From: Bacillota bacterium
GTDB lineage: Bacteria; Bacillota; Clostridia; Lachnospirales; Lachnospiraceae
Assembly (NCBI GenBank): GCA_023415475.1
Contig: JAEZKL010000174.1
Coordinates: 1 to 64,000 of the forward strand
DNA: 64,000 bases
Direction: 5' to 3'
Part shown: positions 1 to 8,396 of the stretch, piece by piece
How positions within the stretch are numbered: position 1 is the stretch's first letter
Layout of the letters: every line of letters begins with the position of its first letter
Program-made: the position numbers and the translations under genes
The notes under the pieces: generated by a model
Seen by the model: only the letters and a program-made list of their open reading frames with translations
Databases searched by the model: none
Told to the model about the DNA's origin: nothing

Positions 1-192
1 ACCGCGCGTTCCTCTATATAGCCTTTCATAGTGTTCCCCTCTAATTTCGTTGTTGTTACATTGTATGCAGGGGAAATGGGCGGTAGTACTGGGAATAATC
101 AATGAATTAACACTATATAAAATTAATTTTAAAATATCGTCTGCCGCTTCACTATAACAAGTCCATTCGAGCTCAGTATTGCTTCCAAACAT
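1..192 (-). CDS. Possible partial ORF running off the left edge
   Basis: A minus-strand frame is open from an ATG at 192 to the window edge, 64 codons without a stop. The peptide has a short Cys-x2-Cys element (PCIQC) near residue 45 followed by an Asn run, but I recognise no family. There is no good ribosome site directly before the ATG, and an in-frame TAA lies four codons upstream. It could be the start of a real gene, a remnant, or chance in AT-rich DNA. The 62 bases between it and the sugar transferase stop hold no clear terminator. Confidence 0.2.
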   Translation of the reverse strand, partial: MFGSNTELEWTCYSEAADDILKLILYSVNSLIIPSTTAHFPCIQCNNNEIRGEHYERLYRGTRG

Positions 193-254
193 TCTAATAA
201 TTTACTTTTATGGACCCCTTCCGTTCATGATAGGCCATGCCTTTTTTGAAATCC

Positions 255-1637
255 CTAATAAGCTTCTTTATTTTTAAATAAAACTTTTATTACTGTTTTA
301 AAAATTATCTTAAAATCCAGTAAGATATCCCATTTGTCTATGTAAATCGTATCCAGCCGAACCACTTCTTCAAACTCAGAAATTTTACTTCTTCCGCTAA
401 CCTGCCACATTCCGGTAATTCCAGGCTTTATACTAACTCTCCTCCAAAACTTTGTCTCATACTTGTTTACTTCATCGAGGGTCGGGGGTCTTGTACCTAC
501 CAGGCTCATATCACCTATCAGAACGTTAAAAAACTGTGGTAATTCATCTAGACTTGTCTTTCGTATAAACTTACCTACTTTCGTAATACGAGGGTCATCC
601 TTCATCTTAAACATGAAATCACTGCTCATTTCGTTAGATTTCATAAGCTCTTTTTTTCTCTCTTCTGCATCCGTATACATACTACGGAATTTATAGATAT
701 GAAATTGACGTCCGTTCAGGCCAACCCGTATTTGTTTAAAAATGATCGGTCCTTTCCTATCCTCTGCTTTGATCGCAATCGCAGTTGCTAGCATAAGAGG
801 TGAGAAAATAATAATACCGACCATGCTTCCGACAACATCCATGGCTCTTTTGATTGCCCTGGAAACACTGTTTAGAACCACCGTATGATAAGTAAGTACC
901 GGATAATTACCTATACTGCTAACATAGCTATGTGCATCAACAGAGTAGTAGAAGTCAAAAATTAGACCCACTGTAATACCCATATCCAAGCATATTTCAA
1001 TATGGGGTTTGAAATACATTTCAACACTTTTGTGATCCATGATATAGACATAATCAATTGCATTATCATGAATTATTTTTTCTAACTCATCTATGGTACC
1101 AAGATATCCTTCCTTCTCTCCATGTAAGGATATGCAACCGATGATGTTTAAGTTCAAATTACTCTTGTTCACATAGTTAATGAATTTCTGATATTTACGG
1201 ATATCACCCAGAAGGAGGGTCCGCGGATAGAACTTACGATTCTTCTTTATAAAAAGTCGTCCTAAATATGCACTAAACAATAATAAAACATATTCGCATA
1301 CAAGAAAAAGTAAATAAAATTTTATTTCTACTTCAGCTCTGCCCACAAAGAATAACAGGGTTGATACGATTGCAGCTGATAATAAAAATGACCGTGTTAT
1401 ATATTTAATAATACGATCCGGATAAAAAAAGATATTTACGTTATAAAGCGTGGCTGCTTTATTTAAGAACATGCATACTAAGTTAAAGCTGATGCATAGC
1501 ACCAAATAATATCCATAGGATGCGAATACATTAATTCGCAGTATCATTCCCGTAAACAATGCCGCTATGATTCCAACCGAGAAATCGCTTACCATATAAG
1601 TGAAATTTGTTTTAACATGTCGATAAAATCTTAGCAT
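255..1637 (-). CDS. Undecaprenyl-phosphate sugar phosphotransferase (polyprenyl glycosylphosphotransferase)
   Basis: The 460-residue membrane protein should transfer a sugar-1-phosphate to undecaprenyl phosphate, the first step of exopolysaccharide repeat-unit assembly. The N-terminal half has several hydrophobic segments and a nucleotide-binding-like CoA_binding_3 region (PRTLLLGD near residue 138). The C-terminal third is the bacterial sugar transferase domain: a membrane re-entrant stretch after AIKRAMDVVGS, then KFRSM, the DELPQ motif, GDMSLVGTRPP and KPGITGMWQVSGRS. Length is typical of the WcaJ/CpsE type. The ATG has a GGGAGGAG ribosome site eight bases upstream. It is separated from the rest of the minus-strand polysaccharide operon by a plus-strand beta-helix gene, so it is probably transcribed on its own. 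The exact sugar cannot be read from the sequence. Confidence 0.93.
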   Translation of the reverse strand: MLRFYRHVKTNFTYMVSDFSVGIIAALFTGMILRINVFASYGYYLVLCISFNLVCMFLNKAATLYNVNIFFYPDRIIKYITRSFLLSAAIVSTLLFFVGRAEVEIKFYLLFLVCEYVLLLFSAYLGRLFIKKNRKFYPRTLLLGDIRKYQKFINYVNKSNLNLNIIGCISLHGEKEGYLGTIDELEKIIHDNAIDYVYIMDHKSVEMYFKPHIEICLDMGITVGLIFDFYYSVDAHSYVSSIGNYPVLTYHTVVLNSVSRAIKRAMDVVGSMVGIIIFSPLMLATAIAIKAEDRKGPIIFKQIRVGLNGRQFHIYKFRSMYTDAEERKKELMKSNEMSSDFMFKMKDDPRITKVGKFIRKTSLDELPQFFNVLIGDMSLVGTRPPTLDEVNKYETKFWRRVSIKPGITGMWQVSGRSKISEFEEVVRLDTIYIDKWDILLDFKIIFKTVIKVLFKNKEAY

Positions 1638-1852
1638 TTGCTCCTCCCATTCTTATATTTTTTTCTATTTATTTCATATTAATTTAAATATTGATAATTA
1701 TTGTAACTATTTTTATTGTAGCTTAAGCTTATCCATTCTTCAATACATATTGTGTATAAAAAGGCATATTATATATTAATTTGTAACATTATAGAGTAGA
1801 AATATAGCAGATAAACGCTATTCCTTTCATTTTTTTAATTAAAATAATCCTA

Positions 1853-1881
1853 GTGACACGTATGGAAGCATATGGTATAAT
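1853..1881 (+). promoter_or_regulatory. Sigma-A type promoter for the tandem riboswitch transcript
   Basis: GTGACA (1853-1858) and TATAAT (1876-1881) are separated by 17 bases, a near-consensus housekeeping promoter. Transcription would start near 1888, about 30 bases before the first c-di-GMP aptamer. The AT-rich stretch 1640-1850 upstream holds no other feature I can support. Confidence 0.7.
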
Positions 1882-1919
1882 CATCAAGTATTAACTGAAT
1901 ACATGCAATATAAAAGATA

Positions 1920-1993
1920 ATAGCAAACTTATCGAAAGGTAAGGGCGCAAAGCTAAGGGTCTAAGGTCTTCGTGACTATGATTGCCAGTTGCC
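1920..1993 (+). ncRNA. c-di-GMP-I (GEMM) riboswitch, first of two
   Basis: The sequence follows the GEMM-I consensus in order: AGCAAAC, a stem capped by a GAAA tetraloop, GGGCGCAAAGC, GGGTCTAAGG, a variable P3 stem and ATTGCCAGTTGCC. Family members bind cyclic di-GMP. Downstream, at 2012-2046, is a hairpin followed by a T run, so the expression platform is most likely transcriptional termination. The aptamer is followed about 115 bases later by a second copy, both ahead of the beta-helix protein gene. Confidence 0.92.
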
Positions 1994-2011
1994 TAAATAT
2001 AGTTGGCCACG

Positions 2012-2046
2012 GACTTCTTGCGCATCTTTGTCAAGGAGTTTTTTTG
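2012..2046 (+). terminator. Intrinsic terminator in the riboswitch 1 expression platform
   Basis: ACTTCTTG (2013-2020) pairs with CAAGGAGT (2032-2039, one G-U pair) across an 11-base loop and is followed by a run of seven Ts. This is a probable ligand-controlled terminator between the two aptamers. Just after it is an orphan ribosome site and a three-codon reading frame (ATG GGT TTC TAA, about 2062-2073), which looks like a leftover of the duplicated leader. Confidence 0.7.
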
Positions 2047-2107
2047 CGTCTATAAGGAGGAATGGGTTTCTAAAGCAAAAAACATCCTAAAATATGAAAA
2101 CATGTTA

Positions 2108-2182
2108 ATAGCAAACTCACCAAAAGGTGAGGACGCAAAGCTTAGGGTCTAAAGTCCAATGGACCATGATCGCCAGCTGCCA
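2108..2182 (+). ncRNA. c-di-GMP-I (GEMM) riboswitch, second of two
   Basis: This is a second GEMM-I aptamer: AGCAAAC, a stem CTCACC/GGTGAG with AAAA loop, GGACGCAAAGC, GGGTCTAAAG, a short P3 hairpin, then CGCCAGCTGCC. The loop differs from the usual GNRA, so its tertiary dock may be weaker than in copy 1. Instead of a T-run terminator it is followed by a long stem (TGATATTGAT at about 2189-2198 with ATCAATATCA at about 2232-2241) that ends just before the ribosome site AAGGAGG. Control here may therefore act on RNA structure around translation initiation. Confidence 0.9.
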
Positions 2183-2258
2183 CGGTTATGATATTGATTT
2201 AAATCTCATGCTTTTTGAGAAAGATCTTTTTATCAATATCAGTATTTAAGGAGGATAT

Positions 2259-4073
2259 ATGATTTCTTTTAAGGCTTTTATGAAGCGATTTTTACCTGTA
2301 ACTCTTAGTGTGATATTCATAGTACTTTTAGGTACTTCCAGTATAGCAACAGCAAAAACATCAACAAACAATAGACATAACAGTGGTAAGAAGAACGTTA
2401 CAACGATAACACCGACACCAACAGTAAAACCTACACCAACGGCTACGCCGGTACCAACCGCAACTCCGGCGCCAACAGCTACACCGGCACCAACTTCTAC
2501 ACCGGCACCAACCGCTACACCGGCAGCATCTTCTCCACCGGCAGCAACTTCTACACCGGCACCTGGCAGGGTACCGATAGAGGGTTATCTAAATGTTGCT
2601 TACCTTGAAGACTTCGGAGCATACGGTGATGGCGTCCATGATGATACGAAAGCCATTAATTCTGCCCTTAACAGCGGTGCAGATGCAGTAGTGTTTGAGG
2701 CAAATGCAACCTATAAAACGAATGATATTATTACAATGCAGACCTCCGGTGTTACTGTCTTTGGAAATAATGCCACCGTGTTTACCGACAATGATTATAG
2801 AAAAGCATCCGCCTATTATGAATGGTACTTTAATATAGAAGCAAGCAATATAAATCTCAATAATTTAAATATTGAGGCCAGGGAATCAAGGCCTGTCGGT
2901 TATAAAACTCAGTTTGTAATTATGAATGCATCCAATGTTACTGTAAACACCTGCTCTTTCACCATTCCCTCAACGGTATTGCCCAGTGGTGCATCCCATG
3001 ATCTTGAGTATAGCAATCTGGATCTTTTTACAGGCTGGCACAATATAACGATACAAAATTCTACCTTTATCAACTTAGCGGATACCAATGCCGGTGTATG
3101 TGCGGAATTACGTGATATCTATAATCATGGTGCTTCGGACTTAATCTTTACCAATAATACTGCTACCTCCAACTGCCATGATGAGATAATTGCCTCCTTT
3201 ACCGGTTCAACTACTACCATCACAAATGTTAATATTACAAATAACTATATTAATGCTTTAGCCGGCAGCATATCAAAGCCCAGAACACTGGGTGTAAGCC
3301 TGGGTTATGATGGATTTGGTTTAGAAAATGTTACCTTTTCCGGAAACACCTTGAATGTTTCTGCAGATTTTGCTGCGATAGCAATCGGTGATTCAAAAAA
3401 TGTTACGGTAGCGGATAATACGATAAGCTTTACACCACTTGTTAATTCCAATTATGTATATTTGCTGAAGGGCTCCACTGTCGATAATAATGTAAGTGTT
3501 ACAAATAATACCATAGAAATCAAAAATAATCCTTCCGCTAATTTTGGTGGCATTTCGAATGGACATTTGTACCTTTCTTATAATAACATTACCTGTTATA
3601 CCGATGTGAATGATGCACTGTTTGCCAATAATTCTGTAGTAAGTGGCAATACCATTACGGTAAATGCACAAGCAAAACGCTTAGGTAGTTCTATAAACAC
3701 CTTTAACAACAATAATGTAACCTTGAACGGTACCGTTTCAACCATGTTTGAATTTTACAACAAAGTACTTACGAATGACGTAACAATTGATAATAATAAG
3801 ATATCAAGTCTATCAATTAACGCCGCGAGTGAAACAATCTTTATGTTAAACGGAACCTCTCTGAGTGGCTATGTATTTACATTTTCGAATAATGAGGTAA
3901 CTTGTCCATCGGCAAGCTCCACAAAATCGTTTTATTATATGTCAATAGTCGATCAGACAACGCAGAATATAGTATTAACCAATAATACGATTCCTATGTA
4001 CACGAATACATATATAGAGGGCGGATTAACATATCTCTATAATATCATTACCAAGCCGATCGCATACACTTAA
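2259..4073 (+). CDS. Secreted right-handed beta-helix protein (Pectate_lyase_3-like) under c-di-GMP control
   Basis: The 604-residue protein starts with a signal peptide (Lys/Arg, then a hydrophobic core to about residue 32). A Pro/Thr/Ala-rich repeat linker follows (about residues 48-105, units of PTATPAP type). The rest is a long Asn/Thr/Val-rich parallel beta-helix opening with LEDFGAYGDGVHDDTKAI, the typical entry motif of the Pectate_lyase_3 fold. I see no clear polygalacturonase catalytic set, so it may be a polysaccharide lyase, an epimerase-like enzyme or a matrix-binding adhesin. The ribosome site AAGGAGG lies just before the ATG. It interrupts a minus-strand exopolysaccharide locus, and its two c-di-GMP riboswitches fit a role in the biofilm matrix. 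No sortase motif is seen at the C-terminus. Confidence 0.85.
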   Translation: MISFKAFMKRFLPVTLSVIFIVLLGTSSIATAKTSTNNRHNSGKKNVTTITPTPTVKPTPTATPVPTATPAPTATPAPTSTPAPTATPAASSPPAATSTPAPGRVPIEGYLNVAYLEDFGAYGDGVHDDTKAINSALNSGADAVVFEANATYKTNDIITMQTSGVTVFGNNATVFTDNDYRKASAYYEWYFNIEASNINLNNLNIEARESRPVGYKTQFVIMNASNVTVNTCSFTIPSTVLPSGASHDLEYSNLDLFTGWHNITIQNSTFINLADTNAGVCAELRDIYNHGASDLIFTNNTATSNCHDEIIASFTGSTTTITNVNITNNYINALAGSISKPRTLGVSLGYDGFGLENVTFSGNTLNVSADFAAIAIGDSKNVTVADNTISFTPLVNSNYVYLLKGSTVDNNVSVTNNTIEIKNNPSANFGGISNGHLYLSYNNITCYTDVNDALFANNSVVSGNTITVNAQAKRLGSSINTFNNNNVTLNGTVSTMFEFYNKVLTNDVTIDNNKISSLSINAASETIFMLNGTSLSGYVFTFSNNEVTCPSASSTKSFYYMSIVDQTTQNIVLTNNTIPMYTNTYIEGGLTYLYNIITKPIAYT

Positions 4074-4090
4074 TTATATATGGTTTTAAT

Positions 4091-4145
4091 AAACCTGACA
4101 CAGCTGGACTGATATGGTCTGAACTGTGTCAGGTTTATTTTTGAC
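4091..4145. terminator. Bidirectional terminator between convergent genes
   Basis: AAACCTGACACAG (4091-4103) is complementary to CTGTGTCAGGTTT (4124-4136), forming a 13-base-pair stem. ATTTTT follows on the plus strand, with an AT-rich tail on the minus side. It serves the plus-strand beta-helix gene and possibly the minus-strand operon end at 4168. Confidence 0.85.
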
Positions 4146-4167
4146 ATTTTTACAATCCAGGAAGTTA

Positions 4168-6204
4168 TCAATCCGCATTATTCTTCAAGAGTTTAGTCAG
4201 GATATCAAACCCATCTAATACACTCGAATTATCATAATCCTGCTTTCCGGCACCAGATATATCTCTAATGGCTTCCTCTAACTCACTTATGTTATTAATC
4301 ACCCTAACAAAGCCCTGCTTTGATATCCATTCAAAAACTCCATCCATCTTTTCATCGGAGTTTGATAGAGCGACACAGGGGGTTTCCGTAATAGCACTAA
4401 ATAGCATGCCATGCAGATGATCCGTTATGATAAGCTCTGCTCTTGCAATTTTTTGAAGAAAGGAATCAATCACAGCTCTCCGGTCATAAACACTAATGTC
4501 GGAATTTAATATCATATGATTATAGCGTATGTCCTTCGTGTACTTACTAACGATATTTTCAAGTAACATATTATCTTCCCGGGATAATGTGGTCTCCGGG
4601 TTGTTATGAAAGAGAAGTATCACTCCCCTTCTTTCGAAATCATATCGGTTCTGGTAATTTGTATATAATACCATATCCGGAATTAAAACCACACTACAAT
4701 TAAAATACTGCTTTGCTGCCTCATAGGAGGAATGGTCTCTGACACATAGGGTTAGATTTTTGCACTTTTGGATCAAATTCTGGTCCTTCTCTAATTGCAA
4801 TATCCCTTCCTCCGAGGAATGATAATGAACCGTCTGCGGAAAAATCACTTTCCTGTTACTATGATATTTCTTCATGACATCTCTTCGAATATAATCCGTA
4901 TGTGGAGTGACCTTCGCCATATTTCCACCACCGGGCATGCACACCAAATCCTTTTTCTTGATGAGGAAGGGAAGTAATTTACGGACTGCCTTGTATTCCG
5001 TGGCAGTGATTTCAATTATGGAATATTCCGGAAACGTACTCTCAAGATATTCCATGATAGAAATAGCGATTTGGTGATCCTTCAGGCTCTTAAAATCCTC
5101 GCTTCCGATTAAAAAAATCCGTTTTTTCGAACGCAGCTTTGATTTGTTAATCTCAAATACCTCTGATAGTTTCCATCGTTTTTTATAGGATTCAAGAATA
5201 CGGACATTAAGATGATCAAATCTCCGGATAATTAAGAAAATACAAATCAATAAGACTACGCTTCCTCTTATAATCCCGAAATGCTTAAGTATTAACGGAA
5301 CCCTTCGGATCACTCGTTTCAAATTGTGATAAAAATAGTCCTTATCATTAATTGCGGCAATTGCCTTATGATAGGTTGCTGTCGTAGCTCCTCGCAGCTG
5401 CTCGTATATAATACTGTAAAACAAGATCGGAAATTCTTTATATAGAACAGAATTTGGAAAGGTGGATACTATCTTTTCCTCCAACAGCTTACTTAAAGCA
5501 ATCGCTGCACAAAGCCTGGGTTCCTTAACAGCGGTTGACATAATAGAATTTTCCCGGATGAGATAATAATATAAGACATCGGATATACAGGAAATCCTTT
5601 TAACATGTAATGCAAAATTCAAGGAAAATCCAAAGTCCTCCGCAAATATTATTCTGTTATCCCAAAAGAACAAATGATGTTCTCGAATGATATCCGCTTT
5701 ATACAGCCTGTTCCACGCCTCCCAGCCAACCGTATATTTAGCCAAGGTATTCACGATGTAATCGACTCTGTTATGATCTTCAATTTCATATATTCCTATT
5801 CTAAAATTACTGGTGGACAATAAATTATCATATTCATCCACTCGATAATAATTAAAGATGACTAAATCCGCGGAGGTTGTAACCGCGTTTTGTAACGCAA
5901 TTTCAATCAAATTATTCTCAATATAGTCATCACCGTCAAAGAAATAAACATAATCTCCGGTAAAAATCTTCAAACCTGCATTTCTCGCATCAGAAAGGCC
6001 ACCGTTTGGTTTATGTATTACTTTGATTCTTTGATCAAGCTTAGCATATTCATCACAGATTAGCGGACAATTGTCCGGTGAGCCATCATCCACCAATATG
6101 ATTTCCAAATTATGATAGGTCTGAGCAAGGACTGAATCTATACATCGGCGAATATATTGCTCTACCTTATAAATCGGAATGATGACACTTACTTTTTCAT
6201 TCAT
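4168..6204 (-). CDS. Fusion of GT2 glycosyltransferase and polysaccharide pyruvyl transferase-like domain, copy B
   Basis: A 678-residue protein joins an N-terminal GT-A glycosyltransferase (SVIIPIYKVE, LVDDGSPDN, FFDGDDYI) to a C-terminal polysaccharide pyruvyl transferase-like domain (about residues 370-670, PGGGN, IPDMVL, LHGMLFSAITETP). I placed the start at the ATG at 6204, which has an AAGGAGGT ribosome site, rather than at an upstream ATG that would add 32 residues. It is the same length as the paralogue at 6319-8355. Several transferase-domain positions differ from that copy: NLGDHHI is SLKDHQI, HGGGNIG is PGGGNMA and DRLHG is DHLHG. The pyruvyl transfer function may thus be altered or lost. 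The gene is last in the exopolysaccharide operon. Confidence 0.85.
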   Translation of the reverse strand: MNEKVSVIIPIYKVEQYIRRCIDSVLAQTYHNLEIILVDDGSPDNCPLICDEYAKLDQRIKVIHKPNGGLSDARNAGLKIFTGDYVYFFDGDDYIENNLIEIALQNAVTTSADLVIFNYYRVDEYDNLLSTSNFRIGIYEIEDHNRVDYIVNTLAKYTVGWEAWNRLYKADIIREHHLFFWDNRIIFAEDFGFSLNFALHVKRISCISDVLYYYLIRENSIMSTAVKEPRLCAAIALSKLLEEKIVSTFPNSVLYKEFPILFYSIIYEQLRGATTATYHKAIAAINDKDYFYHNLKRVIRRVPLILKHFGIIRGSVVLLICIFLIIRRFDHLNVRILESYKKRWKLSEVFEINKSKLRSKKRIFLIGSEDFKSLKDHQIAISIMEYLESTFPEYSIIEITATEYKAVRKLLPFLIKKKDLVCMPGGGNMAKVTPHTDYIRRDVMKKYHSNRKVIFPQTVHYHSSEEGILQLEKDQNLIQKCKNLTLCVRDHSSYEAAKQYFNCSVVLIPDMVLYTNYQNRYDFERRGVILLFHNNPETTLSREDNMLLENIVSKYTKDIRYNHMILNSDISVYDRRAVIDSFLQKIARAELIITDHLHGMLFSAITETPCVALSNSDEKMDGVFEWISKQGFVRVINNISELEEAIRDISGAGKQDYDNSSVLDGFDILTKLLKNNAD

Positions 6205-6318
6205 ATTCTTACCTCCTTCCTTCGTATCGTGCAGATCATGAGCATCCATAATGCCAAAGTACGATAAAATAAACCATAAATCAGAATATCCATCATACAT
6301 AACATCAGAACACCTATC

Positions 6319-8355
6319 TTACATAACCTTACTCTTTAATAACCTTGATAGAACATCAAAACCCTCTAATATATTCGAATTGTCATATTCTATTTTTTCT
6401 ATTCTTTGTAGCTTTCTAATTGCTTCCTCCAACTCACTCATCGTTTTAATCATGATGATATATTCCAGCTTCGAAATCCAATCATAGACTCCCTCTACCT
6501 TGTGATTATAATTTGGTAATACGATGCAAGGAGTCTTCGTAATTGCACAAAACACCATACCATGTAACCGATCGGTTATGACAAATTCCGAACTTGCTAT
6601 TTTGCGAATAAAATCCTCCATTACTACATTCCTGTCAGCTGCCTTAACATCCATAATTAATTGGGTATCATTTCTTCGAAGCTCTGACGTATATTGCTTT
6701 GCCACCTTTTCAATTAATTGCTTATCCCGCTCTGCTATAACACCTTCTAAATCATTCCGTAAAAGAAGCGTTGCTCCTTTCCGTTCATAGCTGTATTGAT
6801 CCGTATAATCGGAAAATAAGACAATATCCGGCGTTAAAACCACCTTGCAATCAAAGTACTGTTTTGCCAGTTCATAGGAATAGCGTTCTCTTGTGCATAA
6901 GGTCAGGTTTCTGGTTCTTTTTATACTACTTTGGTCTTTTTCCAACTCAGCCCTTCCGGCGTCAGAGCAATCATAGTGGATTGTCTGGGGAAATATAACC
7001 TTCTCGTTGTTTCGGAATTTTTTCATGATATCTCTCCGGATAAGTTCCGCGAGCATATAAAAGTTTCCAATATTCCCTCCACCATGCATACAGATTAAAT
7101 CCTTTTTTCTGATGATTAAGGGTAGTAAACGATTAACGGCAAAGTACCGAGAAGCAGCGATTTCAACAATCGAATGGTCCGGAAATATACGCTTAAGATA
7201 TTCGATCTCGGATATCGCGATATGATGGTCTCCCAAATTCCAAAAATCTTCGCACCCTATTAGATAAAGCACTTTCTTTGAAAATATCTTTGTTCTGTTA
7301 TACCCAAAGGTCTCCGATATTTTTCTGAGCTTGATTATCATATGAATAATAAAGATACTGATTTTGTCCATTTTTTCAGAGGTTAGAAAGAGGCATTGTA
7401 TTAAGAGTGCCATCCCCTTCCAGAGCCCATAGTACTTTATCAATAATAAAAGCTTGGAAGCAGCCTGTCTCATTAATTGATCGAAAAATTTCTTATCCTT
7501 TATGGAGGCTAATGCATTTTTATAATTATAAAAGGTTAACTTACCAAGCTGCTCATTCAGAATGCCAAAAAGCAGTATCCAAGCTTCCCGATCTGTTTTA
7601 GAGCCTTTCATGGTAAGGGTTATCTTATCTTCCAGGCACTTAATTAATTCAGTAGCTTCCTTAAGCATTGGCTCTGTCGGAGCTCCTGCCCGAGGAGAAG
7701 CCTTTCGTATATAATAATGATATAGCACATCCGGTATGTAGGATATCTTTTCTGCATGGAGTGTATAGCATAAGGAAAACCCAAGGTCCTCTGTGAGTAT
7801 TAATTCGCTATCCCAAAAAATCAAATCGTTTCTCCGAATGAGTTCTCCCCTAAAAAGTCGGTTTCCAACCTCCCACCCCCATGGATATTGCTGTAGGTTC
7901 TTCACAATATACTTCAGTCTGTTATGACCTTCAATTTCGTAGGTTGCTGCTTGAAAGGTTACAGGGGCCAGCAAGTTATCAAAATCATCTAATTTATTAT
8001 AATTAAATACAACTAAATCCGCTGAGGTTGCGATTGCATTTTTTAATGCAATCTCAATTAGGGTGTTTTCCACATAGTCACCACTATCAAGAAAATATAC
8101 ATAATCGCCGGTAAAGGCTTTCAGGCCCGCATTTTTTGCATCTGCTGAGCCACCGTATTCCTTATGTATTACTCTAATTCTAGGATCACTCCTTGCATAG
8201 TCATCACATATTTCAGGACAATTATCCCGGGAACCATCATCCACCAGAATGATCTCCAGATTATGATAGGTCTGGGTAAGAATTGACTCAACGCAACGGT
8301 GAATCTGTTTTTCCGTATTATAGATAGGAATAATAACACTTACTTTTTTATTCAT
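6319..8355 (-). CDS. Fusion of GT2 glycosyltransferase and polysaccharide pyruvyl transferase, copy A
   Basis: The 678-residue protein carries a GT2 domain (SVIIPIYNTE, LVDDGSRDN, FLDSGDYV; the usual DxD-like DADD is DSGD here) followed by a linker with a hydrophobic helix near residue 325. A CsaB/WcaK-like polysaccharide pyruvyl transferase domain comes next, with intact family motifs: NLGDHHIAI, HGGGNIGN, TPDIVL and ITDRLHGMVF. Such a protein could add a sugar and decorate it, or a neighbouring sugar, with a pyruvyl ketal. It lies between the flippase gene and its tandem paralogue (4168-6204), separated by 114 bases. The two proteins are clearly homologous over their whole length, so this is an ancestral tandem duplication. 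Confidence 0.88.
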   Translation of the reverse strand: MNKKVSVIIPIYNTEKQIHRCVESILTQTYHNLEIILVDDGSRDNCPEICDDYARSDPRIRVIHKEYGGSADAKNAGLKAFTGDYVYFLDSGDYVENTLIEIALKNAIATSADLVVFNYNKLDDFDNLLAPVTFQAATYEIEGHNRLKYIVKNLQQYPWGWEVGNRLFRGELIRRNDLIFWDSELILTEDLGFSLCYTLHAEKISYIPDVLYHYYIRKASPRAGAPTEPMLKEATELIKCLEDKITLTMKGSKTDREAWILLFGILNEQLGKLTFYNYKNALASIKDKKFFDQLMRQAASKLLLLIKYYGLWKGMALLIQCLFLTSEKMDKISIFIIHMIIKLRKISETFGYNRTKIFSKKVLYLIGCEDFWNLGDHHIAISEIEYLKRIFPDHSIVEIAASRYFAVNRLLPLIIRKKDLICMHGGGNIGNFYMLAELIRRDIMKKFRNNEKVIFPQTIHYDCSDAGRAELEKDQSSIKRTRNLTLCTRERYSYELAKQYFDCKVVLTPDIVLFSDYTDQYSYERKGATLLLRNDLEGVIAERDKQLIEKVAKQYTSELRRNDTQLIMDVKAADRNVVMEDFIRKIASSEFVITDRLHGMVFCAITKTPCIVLPNYNHKVEGVYDWISKLEYIIMIKTMSELEEAIRKLQRIEKIEYDNSNILEGFDVLSRLLKSKVM

Positions 8356-8396
8356 AGACTAACTCCTGCAATTAATTTACTTCGTATAATCCTGCT

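Noticed and set aside
2055..2073. Three-codon reading frame with ribosome site between the riboswitches as a functional leader peptide
   Set aside because: The spacing between GGAGGA and ATG is too short and three codons carry no recognisable signal; it is better explained as a duplication remnant.
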